Under the pieces are notes generated by a model, which saw only the letters and a program-made list of their open reading frames with translations, was not told the origin of the DNA and made no database searches. Shown piece by piece: positions 1 to 8,515 of a DNA stretch of 61,058 nt. Each line of letters begins with the position of its first letter. Position 1 is the first letter of the stretch. The position numbers and the translations under genes were made by a program. Source of the stretch: an uncultured Anaerococcus sp. (GTDB taxonomy: Bacteria; Bacillota; Clostridia; Tissierellales; Peptoniphilaceae); NCBI RefSeq assembly GCF_943912825.1, contig NZ_CALTUX010000008.1, forward strand, positions 1 through 61,058, in the 5' to 3' direction.

Positions 1-116
1 AATTGATCGCTGGTGCTTTTCAAGTCAGTTGCCACTCTAAATCTAGCCTTTAAATTTTCATCATCATAGACACCTATTACAGTGTTTGTGTTGCCAATAT
101 CTATAACCAGTAACAT
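1..116 (-). CDS. coaX: Type III pantothenate kinase, N-terminal part (cut by window edge)
   Basis: The first 38 residues of CoaX, which phosphorylates pantothenate in the first step of coenzyme A synthesis; the rest lies beyond base 1. The start MLLVIDIGNTNTVIGVYDD carries the family's N-terminal phosphate-binding motif DxGNT (residues 6-10), typical of the acetate/sugar kinase fold. The ATG at 116 follows a GGGG-containing ribosome site. In Bacillus and relatives coaX sits downstream of tilS-hpt-ftsH, so its place here fits. The family call is firm from the motif although only about 15% of the protein is visible. Confidence 0.85.
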   Translation of the reverse strand, partial: MLLVIDIGNTNTVIGVYDDENLKARFRVATDLKSTSDQ

Positions 117-147
117 ATAATCCCCTTTTTGCTTGTTTAACTCTTAT

Positions 148-175
148 ATGATACGGTTTTTAGACGTTTTTTCAA
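148..175 (-). promoter_or_regulatory. Candidate sigma-A promoter for coaX
   Basis: On the minus strand a TTGAAA -35 (170-175) and a TATCAT -10 (148-153) are separated by 16 bases, about 30 bases before the coaX ATG. Sequence match only. Confidence 0.45.
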
Positions 176-177
176 GA

Positions 178-669
178 TTATTTGCCTAATTTATGCTTTC
201 TTATTAGGTCGTTAATCTCTTCTATGTCTTCTTTTCTTACCTTTGTAGATTCCCTATTTGTATTGCCATCTTTTTTGATAGCCATAACAAGGTCTCCTCT
301 TTCTTGGTCAAAGCCCCATTTTTTAAGTTCTTTAAAGCTTATGAAGCCTGTATTTATAAGCATACCATTATCTGCTATATAAAGCTTTGTGGTTGAGTAA
401 ATCGCAAATACTAGAGCAAGAACTATCATTATGGATGCTACCATCATTGAGTTTTTGTTTGAAACCTTATAACCTTGGTAAAGATTTACTATAGCTGTAA
501 CGATTAGAATTGAAAATAAAATTGCTTCCATGCTTGATATTGGTCTTTTGAAGGACTTTATATCACTTCCAAGGTGTTTTTTATCTCTTTGTTGCTTAAA
601 TATCCTATAGATAAAAAATACAGTTATTACCCCGTATAAAATTAGTATCATATTGTCAAAACTTCCCAT
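178..669 (-). CDS. Small membrane protein of unknown function
   Basis: 163 residues. Hydrophobic segments near residues 7-22, 48-65 and 76-95 suggest three membrane helices, followed by a soluble C-terminal part of about 65 residues rich in charged residues (GMLINTGFISFKELKKWGFD then a Lys/Glu-rich helix). That tail resembles the PH-like C-terminal domain of small DUF5673-type membrane proteins; this is a guess from pattern, not a database match. It lies between hpt and coaX, the position held by ftsH in related Firmicutes, but shows no AAA+ or protease motif and is not an FtsH remnant. The start has a good ribosome site (AGGAGAAT). Confidence 0.65.
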   Translation of the reverse strand: MGSFDNMILILYGVITVFFIYRIFKQQRDKKHLGSDIKSFKRPISSMEAILFSILIVTAIVNLYQGYKVSNKNSMMVASIMIVLALVFAIYSTTKLYIADNGMLINTGFISFKELKKWGFDQERGDLVMAIKKDGNTNRESTKVRKEDIEEINDLIRKHKLGK

Positions 670-685
670 ATATTCTCCTTTCTTT

Positions 686-714
686 CAAAATAAAATAGGC
701 CAAGCGACCTATTT
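686..714 (-). terminator. Terminator of hpt, overlapping its stop codon
   Basis: A 7-bp perfect stem, AAATAGG/CCTATTT (708-714 with 693-699), followed on the minus strand by a T-rich tail. The stem includes the TAG stop of hpt. Confidence 0.6.
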
Positions 715-1281
715 CATCTCTTCAATGTCTTCGTATACTGATCTTTTAACTATGCCAATATAAGGAAGATTCCTATATAATTGGTCATAGTCAAGTCCAA
801 AACCTACCACAAATTCGTTTGGTATCTTAAAGCCAACCCAATCTGGTTTTAAGTCAACTTCACGTCTTTCAGGTTTATCTAAAAGTGTTATAATCCTTAA
901 ATCCTTTGGACCTCTTTGAAGTAGGTTCTCCTTGACCTTCTTTAGGGTGTAGCCAGTATCTATTATATCTTCTATAATAAGTACTTCCTTATCCTTTATA
1001 TCCATGTCTAAGTCCATTAGGATCTTAACATTGCCTGAAGAATAGGTATTGTCCGCATAGGATGAAACTGACATAAATTCCATCTTACATTCTACATTTA
1101 GATATTTAGCTAGCTCGCTAGCAAACATAACTGATCCCTTTAGGATGCAAACTAGGATTAATTCGTCCTTGTCTGCATAATGTTCGTTTAAAGTGTTAGC
1201 TAATTTTCTAATCTTTTTGTTCAAACTTTCTTCATCAATGAGTACTTTCTCTATAAGATCATTGCTGTCAATCTTCATCAT
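709..1281 (-). CDS. hpt: Hypoxanthine phosphoribosyltransferase
   Basis: Purine-salvage enzyme that joins hypoxanthine or guanine to PRPP to make IMP or GMP. The 190-residue length is normal. The PRPP-binding loop VLIIEDIIDTGYTL and the upstream metal/phosphate motif LVCILKGSVMFASELAKYL are intact, as is the C-terminal purine-binding region with FVVGFGLDYDQLYRNLPYIG. The start overlaps the end of tilS by 14 bases, indicating translational coupling; two ATGs stand in tandem (1281 and 1278), and the second has the better spacing to the GAGG site. tilS-hpt is a conserved Firmicutes pair. Confidence 0.95.
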   Translation of the reverse strand: MMKIDSNDLIEKVLIDEESLNKKIRKLANTLNEHYADKDELILVCILKGSVMFASELAKYLNVECKMEFMSVSSYADNTYSSGNVKILMDLDMDIKDKEVLIIEDIIDTGYTLKKVKENLLQRGPKDLRIITLLDKPERREVDLKPDWVGFKIPNEFVVGFGLDYDQLYRNLPYIGIVKRSVYEDIEEMK

Positions 1282-2629
1282 ATACCTCGATTTGTAGTAT
1301 TTTGCTCGTAAGGTCTGTGACCTTAAATTCTTCGCTCATCCTTAGACCTGTTATCCATACAATCTTATCATCCGATAAAATTATTGGCAGTCTATCTCTT
1401 TTAGCCCTATCTATCTTTTGATCGATAAAAAAGTCCTTAAGCTTCTTGTTAGATTTACTTCCTAAGGGAATGAACTTATCGCCATTTCGCCTAGCCCTAA
1501 CTTTTAGGGGAAATTTAAGCTTATCATAATCAAAGTAAGCCTTTGATTTTTCCCTTGTGTAAGTCTTACTATTAATTATACTTGATTTTATGATTTTACC
1601 ATCAAAGTCAATCTCATCTTCGGCGTATAAATCATAGACGCTTTCATTTTTAAAGTCCTTGGCTTCTTCTAGAATATAATAATCGTACGACTTTCTAAAT
1701 TTTAGATCATCCTTTATTATTTCCTTGCCATTGGCAAGAGCAATTAGGGATAAAAATTCATCAATATTATCTTTGGAAATATCCTTGATAGTCCCTTTTA
1801 GCTTTTCAATTCCTAATCTTATGAGCCTATTTTGGTAGGGCTTCTTTAAACTTTCAAAATCATTTTTTCTAAATTTTATTTCCCTAACTGACCTATCACA
1901 TATTTTATCAAAAATCTCTCCTATAGTATCATCTATGATTGTAAGGTCATCCTTGGCAAGGTCACTTAGCCTTGCAGCTTGGTCAATAAATCTAGGATTT
2001 ATCTCTTCTAGGACTGGAATTACTTCTAGCCTTATCTTATTTCTAGTGTAGTCTGCTTCAAAATTGGTGTGGTCTATCGCGTAGGGGATTTTATTTTGGT
2101 CTAAATAAGTTAAGATATCTTTCTTCTTAATATCTAGAATTGGCCTTATAATATTTCCAGACCTATAAGCCATGGCTTTTAGACCATCTAGGCCAGTTCC
2201 TCTTACTATCCTCATAAGGACAGTTTCTGCCTGGTCATCCTTGTTATGGGCCACGGCTATCTTTGAAGAAGGAAATTTTCCTACTAAGCGGTTAAAAAAA
2301 TCATATCTCAGCCTGCGACCTGCATCTTCTGATGAAATTTTCTCTTTCTTTGCTAAATCATCCATGGATTTTGACTCTGAGAAAAATTTTAGGCCTAAGT
2401 TATCAGCCGTTTCTCTTACGAGATTTTCGTCATTTGCTGCTTCTTTCCTATGGAGGTGGTTAAGATGGGCAAGGACTATGTCAAAGTCAATTTCTTTTCT
2501 AAGTTTTTCTAGCATATAGATTAAAAATTGGCTATCTGGTCCACCGCTTGCTCCAACAATTATCGTGTCGCCTTTTTCTATTAGCTGATGTTTTCTAATA
2601 GTTTCTAAAAACCTATCTTCCATTTTCAT
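1268..2629 (-). CDS. tilS: tRNA(Ile)-lysidine synthetase
   Basis: Modifies C34 of the CAU-anticodon tRNA-Ile to lysidine so that it reads AUA, an essential step in most bacteria. The N-terminal ATP-pyrophosphatase domain shows the P-loop SGGPDSQ (about residues 29-35), then HLNHLHRKEAANDE and AHNKDDQAETVLMRIVRGTG, which are TilS signatures. The C-terminal TilS domain ends with ARRNGDKFIPLGSKSNKKLKDFF. At 453 residues it is a full-length type. It overlaps both divIC (upstream) and hpt (downstream), so the three are probably co-translated. Many AUA codons occur in this window, which fits the need for the enzyme. Confidence 0.95.
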   Translation of the reverse strand: MKMEDRFLETIRKHQLIEKGDTIIVGASGGPDSQFLIYMLEKLRKEIDFDIVLAHLNHLHRKEAANDENLVRETADNLGLKFFSESKSMDDLAKKEKISSEDAGRRLRYDFFNRLVGKFPSSKIAVAHNKDDQAETVLMRIVRGTGLDGLKAMAYRSGNIIRPILDIKKKDILTYLDQNKIPYAIDHTNFEADYTRNKIRLEVIPVLEEINPRFIDQAARLSDLAKDDLTIIDDTIGEIFDKICDRSVREIKFRKNDFESLKKPYQNRLIRLGIEKLKGTIKDISKDNIDEFLSLIALANGKEIIKDDLKFRKSYDYYILEEAKDFKNESVYDLYAEDEIDFDGKIIKSSIINSKTYTREKSKAYFDYDKLKFPLKVRARRNGDKFIPLGSKSNKKLKDFFIDQKIDRAKRDRLPIILSDDKIVWITGLRMSEEFKVTDLTSKILQIEVYDED

Positions 2630-3104
2630 TTGTTTCTTTATTCTCTTTGGTTTCTGTATTTTCTTGGCTTTCTAATTCATTATTAGAATCTTGAGCTTGT
2701 CCTTGGTCAGAATTTTCTGCTTCTCCATTATTTTCTTGACCTTCTTTATTATCATTTGGGTCAATTTTATTGATTACGCCTGAATTTTCTTCCTTAACTT
2801 CAGATTTCTTGACCATACCTAGCTTTTCCTTGGCGACTTTTTCCTTAAATTGGTCAGTATTCCTATTTTCGTAGTCTTTATTTAGGCTATCGATTTCTTT
2901 TTTGACATTTTCAAGCTTTTTCTTGCTAGAAACTATATCTTGGTCGAGTTTTTTCATATCAGCATTTAAATTAGAATTTAAAAAATAAAAGCCAATTACA
3001 GAAAAAATCACAAGGCCAAAGGCAGTTAGCAAAAATCTCTTGTTTTTCTTGCCTCTTTGCTTATGATATGAATTTTTCCTAGCCTTTCTCCTATTATTCG
3101 CCAT
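2613..3104 (-). CDS. divIC: DivIC/FtsB-type septum formation initiator
   Basis: Bitopic division protein that works with FtsL and DivIB/FtsQ at the septum. It has a basic cytoplasmic tail (residues 1-23, Arg/Lys rich), one membrane helix (about 24-45), a coiled coil (about 47-80, KLDQDIVSSKKKLENVKKEI) and the conserved motif KEKVAKEKLGMVKKSE. The last 60 residues are low-complexity Glu/Asn/Gln and poorly conserved. It lies between rqcP and tilS, the normal place for divIC, and its stop overlaps the start of tilS. Confidence 0.85.
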   Translation of the reverse strand: MANNRRKARKNSYHKQRGKKNKRFLLTAFGLVIFSVIGFYFLNSNLNADMKKLDQDIVSSKKKLENVKKEIDSLNKDYENRNTDQFKEKVAKEKLGMVKKSEVKEENSGVINKIDPNDNKEGQENNGEAENSDQGQAQDSNNELESQENTETKENKETNENGR

Positions 3105-3342
3105 CTATTACCTCATACATGCTATCTGCATTGTTTTTCTTAGCCCCTTCTATTAGGCTAAGAACTTTTGCCTTTAAGACAGATTTACCGAAGGTTATTT
3201 CAATTATATCGCCTATTTCTACTTCGCTGCCTGGTTTGGCTATTTTATCGTTAATCTTTACTCTCTCGTTTTCACAAGCTTCTTTTGCTACTTGTCTTCT
3301 TTTAATTATTCTTGAATTTTTTAAAAATTTATCTACTCTCAT
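3094..3342 (-). CDS. rqcP: S4-domain RNA-binding protein RqcP (YabO/Hsp15 family)
   Basis: An 82-residue stand-alone S4 domain: MRVDKFLKNSRIIKRRQVAK, then NERVKINDKIAKPGSEVEIGD. In Bacillus the orthologue helps RqcH add alanine tails to peptides stuck on split 50S ribosomes. It is first in the rqcP-divIC-tilS-hpt run and overlaps divIC by 11 bases. The sporulation genes yabP and yabQ, which follow yabO in spore formers, are absent. No clear ribosome-site problem is seen. Confidence 0.85.
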   Translation of the reverse strand: MRVDKFLKNSRIIKRRQVAKEACENERVKINDKIAKPGSEVEIGDIIEITFGKSVLKAKVLSLIEGAKKNNADSMYEVIDGE

Positions 3343-3401
3343 ATCATAACTGTACTTTTTCTTATATCTTATTCAATAATAGGTATTTAGCCAAAAATTA
3401 G

Positions 3402-3407
3402 TATAGT
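3402..3407 (+). promoter_or_regulatory. Candidate -10 box of dinB, very close to its ATG
   Basis: TATAGT ends only 6 bases before the dinB start codon, so transcription would begin at or near the ATG. No convincing -35 box or strong Shine-Dalgarno lies in front of the gene. An alternative promoter further upstream is possible. Confidence 0.3.
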
Positions 3408-3413
3408 ATAGGT

Positions 3414-4448
3414 ATGAAGTACATATTTCACATCGACTGCGATGCTTTTTACGCATCCTGCGAGGAGCTTAGAAACCCAAAACTTAAAAATATTCCTATG
3501 GCTGTGGGTGGCCTTACAAATAAATCTATCATCACTACTGCCAATTACATGGCGAGAAAATATGGCATCCACTCTGCTATGCCTGTTTTTATTGCAAGGG
3601 ACCTCTGTCCTGACCTTAAGCTTGTCCCTGTTGACCATGATTATTATAAGGATAAATCCAGGGAGGTCTTTGGCATTATTAGGTCATATTCTAGAATTTA
3701 CGAGCAAGTTTCTATAGATGAGGCCTATATACAAATTTATTTGGATGACCCAATTTCCTTTGCCAAGGCCTTACAAAAAGAAATCATGGATAAGACCGGC
3801 ATTCCAATTTCTATCGGCATTTCCTATAATAAATTTCTTGCCAAATTAGGTTCTGATTGGAATAAGCCTTTTGGTATAAAATATATTGATAAAAAGGAAG
3901 CTGATAAAATCTTGCCAGACCTTCCTGTAGGCAAGGTCCACGGCATCGGCAAGAGGGCTTCTTCAAAGCTTAATCAAATTGGAATCTATAAGGTTTCTGA
4001 CCTTCTAAAACTTGATAGAAGCTTTCTGGAAGACCTTTTTGGCAAGGGCGGGGATTATATTTACCATGTAATTAGGGGAATTGATGATAGACCGATTGAA
4101 GTTTCTAGACTTAGAAAATCAATCGGTAAGGAGAGGACCCTAAGCAAAAATACCAATGATAAGACCCTCCTTAAATCCTATCTTAGAAAGATTTCAGAAC
4201 TTATTGAAAAGGAAATGGATGAAAAGAAAATCCAGGCTAAGACCGTTTCTATCAAGCTTAAGGATGAGTATTTTAGAAACAGGACCAGGTCTTATACTCT
4301 CCAAGAGCCAATTTATAAAGCAGATGATATCTATAATGAAGCGATAAGCCTTTTTGAGGAAGTCTTTGCTGGAGAATATCTTAGGCTTATCGGCATTTCC
4401 CTTTCAAATTTATCTGATAGGGACATTGACCAATTAACTTTCCTATAA
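3414..4448 (+). CDS. dinB: DNA polymerase IV (Y-family translesion polymerase)
   Basis: Error-prone polymerase that copies past DNA lesions. It begins with FHIDCDAFYASCEE, which holds the first catalytic Asp, and carries SIDEAYIQI with the second acidic pair near residue 101. Thumb helix-hairpin-helix motifs (LPVGKVHGIGKRASSKL) and the C-terminal little-finger domain follow. The 344-residue length is normal. The protein lacks an obvious beta-clamp motif at its extreme C-terminus, which ends DRDIDQLTFL; the QLTFL segment is a plausible clamp-binding pentapeptide. It is a single gene on the plus strand, divergent from rqcP and convergent with recA. Confidence 0.95.
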   Translation: MKYIFHIDCDAFYASCEELRNPKLKNIPMAVGGLTNKSIITTANYMARKYGIHSAMPVFIARDLCPDLKLVPVDHDYYKDKSREVFGIIRSYSRIYEQVSIDEAYIQIYLDDPISFAKALQKEIMDKTGIPISIGISYNKFLAKLGSDWNKPFGIKYIDKKEADKILPDLPVGKVHGIGKRASSKLNQIGIYKVSDLLKLDRSFLEDLFGKGGDYIYHVIRGIDDRPIEVSRLRKSIGKERTLSKNTNDKTLLKSYLRKISELIEKEMDEKKIQAKTVSIKLKDEYFRNRTRSYTLQEPIYKADDIYNEAISLFEEVFAGEYLRLIGISLSNLSDRDIDQLTFL

Positions 4449-4493
4449 AAAAACCAAGTCAATTCCATTTTGTGGATGACTTGGTTTTTTCTT
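4445..4493. terminator. Bidirectional terminator between dinB and recA
   Basis: An 11-bp perfect stem AAACCAAGTCA/TGACTTGGTTT (4451-4461 with 4477-4487), flanked by A-runs on the left and T-runs on the right. It can serve both convergent genes and reaches almost to the recA stop. Confidence 0.9.
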
Positions 4494-5547
4494 ATTTATC
4501 TTCTAAGAGCGATTCTTGTTTATCTTCTTCTGTATCTTCTACTTCTTCGCTAGCTTTTGTGTCCTTTTTGAAGGATTCCCTTACCTTAGCATCAATTTCT
4601 TTGGTAAATTCTGGATCATCTTCAAGCATTTTCTTGACATTTTCCCTACCTTGGCCCAGTTTTTGGTCACCATAGGAGAACCACGATCCTGCCTTATCGA
4701 TAATTTCTAAATCTACAGCAGTATCTAGGAGAACTCCTTCTTTAGAGATTCCCTTGCCATACATAATATCAAATTCTACTACCTTAAATGGTGGTGCTAC
4801 CTTGTTTTTAACAATTTTTACCCTTGTACGAGATCCTATTGAGTTATCTCCCTCGGTTATTGTCTTTATCCTTCTTATATCAAGCCTTACTGAAGAATAG
4901 AATTTAAGGGCACGACCACCTGTTGTTGTCTCAGGACTACCAAACATTACACCAATTTTTTCTCTTAATTGGTTGATGAAGATGACTGTAGTATTTGATT
5001 TGGAGATGATACCTGTAAGTCTTCTTAATGCCTGACTCATAAGTCTTGCTTGTAGACCCATGTGGCTATCTCCCATTTCTCCTTCGATTTCTGCCTTAGG
5101 TACTAGTGCCGCTACAGAGTCTATTACAATTAAGCCAACTGCCCCACTTCTTACAAGACTTTCTGCTATGTCAAGACCTGCCTCACCTGTATCTGGCTGA
5201 CTCATGATAAGATTGTCTATATCTACACCAAGATTTGCTGCATATTCAGCATCTAGGGCATGTTCTGCATCGACAAAAGCACAAGTATCGCCAAGCTTTT
5301 GGGCTTCAGCTATTACATGAAGGGCTAGGGTTGTCTTACCAGATGATTCTGGTCCGTAGATTTCTATTACCCTACCACGAGGAAGACCTCCTATTCCAAG
5401 GGCAATATCTAGATTGATAGCTCCAGTTGGTATTGCTTCAATTTCAATCTTTGGAGCATCACCCATCTTCATTACCGATCCCTTGCCGTATTTTTTCTCT
5501 ATCTGCTTAAAAGCCTGGTCCAAGGCTTTTTGTTTTTCTTTATCCAT
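4492..5547 (-). CDS. recA: Recombinase RecA
   Basis: Strand-exchange ATPase for recombinational repair and the SOS response. The 351-residue length is normal. Walker A GPESSGKTT, the Walker B region GLIVIDSVAAL, the L1/L2 DNA-binding loop region (EIEGEMGDSHMGLQARLMSQ and GVMFGSPETTTGGRALKFY) are all intact. The C-terminal 30 residues are strongly acidic, as usual for RecA. It is the last gene of the long minus-strand run that starts at rimP, but it has a candidate promoter of its own. Confidence 0.98.
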   Translation of the reverse strand: MDKEKQKALDQAFKQIEKKYGKGSVMKMGDAPKIEIEAIPTGAINLDIALGIGGLPRGRVIEIYGPESSGKTTLALHVIAEAQKLGDTCAFVDAEHALDAEYAANLGVDIDNLIMSQPDTGEAGLDIAESLVRSGAVGLIVIDSVAALVPKAEIEGEMGDSHMGLQARLMSQALRRLTGIISKSNTTVIFINQLREKIGVMFGSPETTTGGRALKFYSSVRLDIRRIKTITEGDNSIGSRTRVKIVKNKVAPPFKVVEFDIMYGKGISKEGVLLDTAVDLEIIDKAGSWFSYGDQKLGQGRENVKKMLEDDPEFTKEIDAKVRESFKKDTKASEEVEDTEEDKQESLLEDK

Positions 5548-5578
5548 ATCTTCTCCTTATACATTAAATGTCTAATCT

Positions 5579-5614
5579 ATAGTACTATTATATACTTATT
5601 TTTCTTTTATTAAA
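5579..5614 (-). promoter_or_regulatory. Candidate recA promoter with overlapping palindrome
   Basis: On the minus strand a TTTAAT -35 (5609-5614), a 16-base spacer and a TATAAT -10 (5587-5592). A 10-bp perfect palindrome, ATAGTACTAT (5579-5588), overlaps the -10 box and predicted start point. No canonical Gram-positive LexA box (GAAC-N4-GTTC) is visible, so the palindrome is the only operator candidate; this role is inference. Confidence 0.45.
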
Positions 5615-5640
5615 GTTTTTTATAAAATGTTTAGATTTTT

Positions 5641-6171
5641 CTAAATATTTTCTAGGTCTAAGACCTTCTTATTTTTAATTATATAATCTACTCCAGATAT
5701 AATTGTAAGGAGCACTGCTAGGTAAAATACGTAAATCCCAATCATGTGGGTAAAGTCACTTTCAAGTAGTAAAAGGACTAAAGATACCATCTGGCTTATG
5801 GTCTTAGCCTTACCCCAAACACTTGCTGCTATGGTTATACCCATATCTGCTGCAAGGGTCCTAAAACCTGTAATTATTAGCTCTCTTGCTACAATTATTA
5901 TTACAGCCCAAGCTGGTATTACAGCACTTTCCACAAGGACTATGAAGGCTGCAAGGGTTAATACCTTATCTACAAGTGGGTCTACAAATTTACCGAAGTT
6001 TGTGATTAAATTTCTACTTCTTGCTAAGTGTCCATCTATAGCATCTGTTAGGGATGCTATTATGAAAATTATAGCTGCAATATTATAGGCTGTGCCATAG
6101 TAGTAATAAGCTAGGACAAATACTGGTATCAAAAACAACCTTACCATAGTTACTTTATTTGCTATATTCAT
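5641..6171 (-). CDS. pgsA: CDP-diacylglycerol-glycerol-3-phosphate 3-phosphatidyltransferase
   Basis: Integral membrane enzyme making phosphatidylglycerol phosphate, the committed step to anionic phospholipids. The CDP-alcohol phosphotransferase signature is seen as TDAIDGHLARSRNLITNFGK and FVDPLVDK (DGxxAR-x8-GxxxDxxxD, about residues 44-68). Several hydrophobic helices span the 176 residues. It overlaps the ftsK stop by one base and precedes recA, the same pgsA-recA order found in Bacillus and clostridia. Confidence 0.93.
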   Translation of the reverse strand: MNIANKVTMVRLFLIPVFVLAYYYYGTAYNIAAIIFIIASLTDAIDGHLARSRNLITNFGKFVDPLVDKVLTLAAFIVLVESAVIPAWAVIIIVARELIITGFRTLAADMGITIAASVWGKAKTISQMVSLVLLLLESDFTHMIGIYVFYLAVLLTIISGVDYIIKNKKVLDLENI

Positions 6172-8441
6172 TAATCTTCCTCCAAATATGTTCTATCAAC
6201 TAAGACCTTACGAGGTTTGCTTCCTTCATAGCCTCCGACTAGGCCCTTTTGTTCTAATTGATCAATAATTCTTCCAGCCCTTGCATAACCAATTTTAAGC
6301 TTCCTTTGAAGCATGGATACACTTGCTGTATTATCTTCGATAATGAGCCTTATGGCTTCATCTAGAAGCTCATCTTCATCTTCTAGCTCTTCTGTGTTGG
6401 TCTTCTCTTCTACCTTTTCAATGGCTTCTTCATTGTAATCAGCCTTTGAATTATTTTTTATAAAATCAACCACATCTAAAACTTCATCATCAGACACGAA
6501 GGCACCTTGGATTCTTACAGGCTTCATAGCATCAGATGATAGGTAGAGCATATCGCCCTTGCCAAGAAGTTTTTCAGCTCCTTGGGCATCTAGGATTGTC
6601 CTTGAATCTATTTGGCTTGTTACAGCAAAAGATATCCTTGATGGAATGTTGGCCTTGATTGTACCTGTTATGACATCTACTGTTGGCCTTTGGGTCGCTA
6701 TAATAAGGTGGATACCGCAAGCCCTGGATTTTTGGGCAAGCCTTGTGATATAGTCTTCTACCTCACTTGCTGCAGTCATCATCAAATCTGAAAGCTCATC
6801 TACTATTACTACTATATAAGGTAGGTTTTCCATAGATTCGTCAGTCTCACTTGCCTTTTTATAGCCCTTTATATCCCTCACATGGTACTCTTCAAAGAGC
6901 TTATATCTTTTTTCCATCTCAGAAATCGCCCAAAATAGGGAGCTTGCTGCCTTTTTAGGATCAGTTATAACTGGCATTATAAGGTGTGGAATCCCATTAT
7001 AGACTGATAATTCTACTACCTTTGGGTCTATCAAAAGAAGTTTTACATCATCTGGCGAATGCTTATATAAAATAGACATTATTATGGTATTGATACAAAC
7101 AGACTTACCTGATCCAGTCGCTCCAGATACCAAAAGATGGGGCATTTTTTCAATTGCTGATACAATTACCTCACCAGATATGGACTTACCCATGGCAAAA
7201 GGTATGGCTGACTTGCTTTTTATAAAGCTAGCTGATGAAATTATTTCTTTAAAGCCTACCATTTCCTTAGTGTCGTTGGCCACCTCAATTCCTACGTGAG
7301 ATTTGCCAGGAATTGGGGCTTCTATCCTAATGCCTGATGTTGCAAGGGATAAGGATAAGTCATCTGCTAGATTTACAATTTTTGAGACCTTGACCCCTCT
7401 TTGTGGTTTAAGTTCATAGCAGGTTACTGTTGGTCCCACATCTATTTGGACAACCTCTCCTTCTATGCCGAAAGATTCAAGGGTTTCTTCGATGATTTCA
7501 GCTTTTTCTCTAATTTCATCATTGTCAATTCCCTTATCTGTGTCAATGTCATGCAATAAGTCAACTGGTGGATAGGAATAGTTTGAAAACTCTCTTTTTA
7601 GATCTTCGTTAAGGTCAGCAAATTCCACTTGCTTAGACTTGTAATCATTGATTATTTCTATATTTTTGGATTCTGGCTCTTTTTTCTTAGCTCCCCTTCT
7701 CTTTACAGCCCTTCTTGGCTCTTGATCAGGAGTTTTTTCGATTTTTGTTAACTTTCTTGGCTCTTCTTCCTTAGCTAGGCTTTGCCTATCTTCTCTCTTA
7801 GCAGCAAGAAAATCCTTAGCTTTATTATAGGCTTTTATGGTTAAATGCTTGATGCCAAGTCCTAAAATAATAAAGCCATCCCTGATTTTAAGGAAAAATT
7901 CCCTATAGGAATATGGACTTACATTTATTATAAAAGATCCAATAAGTGTTATATAAAGGATATATAATCCAAGAGGTCCGATGAAATTTAGGATATAATA
8001 TCCGACTAAACCTCCAAACCATCCACCTCCCAAGCCCTTCTTGAAGGCTGAGTATTCTACAGACCATGCTAATTCATTTCTTACAAAGTCTTTAGAAAGA
8101 ATGGCCAGGGTTAGGAAAAATATCCCATAAATTAGAAGCATCCTTGATAAGTTGGTCCTAAATTTACCCTTATAAACCATGAAAAAGGATATAAATAAGC
8201 CAATAGGAAATAATATAGCTAATTTTCCAAAAAGCTTTGAAAATATATCACCTATCCTATCTCCTAAAAAACCGGTGTTTGATGAGATGATAAATATAAG
8301 TAAAAATACCGAAATTCCCATCATTACCATAGAAAAGGTCCTTAGGTTGAAATTTTTTTCTCTAATTTTTTTCTGTTTACTTTTGTTAGGGGCTCTGGAA
8401 GATGACTTCTTCCTAACCCTTCCTTGATTTTTGTTTGTCAT
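6171..8441 (-). CDS. ftsK: DNA translocase FtsK/SpoIIIE
   Basis: Septal DNA pump that moves chromosome termini out of the closing septum. The 756-residue protein has four membrane helices in residues 35-175, a charged linker (about 210-290), the alpha/beta motor with Walker A GATGSGKS (about 440-447) and Walker B region YIVVIVDELSDLMM, and a C-terminal winged-helix gamma domain that reads polar KOPS-type sequences (SMLQRKLKIGYARAGRIIDQ). It sits between pnp and pgsA. Confidence 0.95.
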   Translation of the reverse strand: MTNKNQGRVRKKSSSRAPNKSKQKKIREKNFNLRTFSMVMMGISVFLLIFIISSNTGFLGDRIGDIFSKLFGKLAILFPIGLFISFFMVYKGKFRTNLSRMLLIYGIFFLTLAILSKDFVRNELAWSVEYSAFKKGLGGGWFGGLVGYYILNFIGPLGLYILYITLIGSFIINVSPYSYREFFLKIRDGFIILGLGIKHLTIKAYNKAKDFLAAKREDRQSLAKEEEPRKLTKIEKTPDQEPRRAVKRRGAKKKEPESKNIEIINDYKSKQVEFADLNEDLKREFSNYSYPPVDLLHDIDTDKGIDNDEIREKAEIIEETLESFGIEGEVVQIDVGPTVTCYELKPQRGVKVSKIVNLADDLSLSLATSGIRIEAPIPGKSHVGIEVANDTKEMVGFKEIISSASFIKSKSAIPFAMGKSISGEVIVSAIEKMPHLLVSGATGSGKSVCINTIIMSILYKHSPDDVKLLLIDPKVVELSVYNGIPHLIMPVITDPKKAASSLFWAISEMEKRYKLFEEYHVRDIKGYKKASETDESMENLPYIVVIVDELSDLMMTAASEVEDYITRLAQKSRACGIHLIIATQRPTVDVITGTIKANIPSRISFAVTSQIDSRTILDAQGAEKLLGKGDMLYLSSDAMKPVRIQGAFVSDDEVLDVVDFIKNNSKADYNEEAIEKVEEKTNTEELEDEDELLDEAIRLIIEDNTASVSMLQRKLKIGYARAGRIIDQLEQKGLVGGYEGSKPRKVLVDRTYLEED

Positions 8442-8473
8442 AATAACCTCATTATTATTATATAGTAATAAGG

Positions 8474-8500
8474 GTAAAAAATAAACTGCCCAGAGGCAGT
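8474..8500 (-). terminator. Terminator of pnp
   Basis: Minus-strand stem ACTGCC...GGCAGT followed by TTATTTTTT. It lies 16-40 bases after the pnp stop and separates pnp from ftsK. Confidence 0.75.
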
Positions 8501-8515
8501 ATATTTTTTTAATTA

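Noticed and set aside
3387..3638. 83-codon minus-strand frame overlapping the 5' end of dinB
   Set aside because: No ribosome site or family motif, and it overlaps a certain gene.
5625..5650. TTTAGA/TCTAAA hairpin after pgsA as a terminator
   Set aside because: Weak A/T stem without a following T-run on the minus strand.
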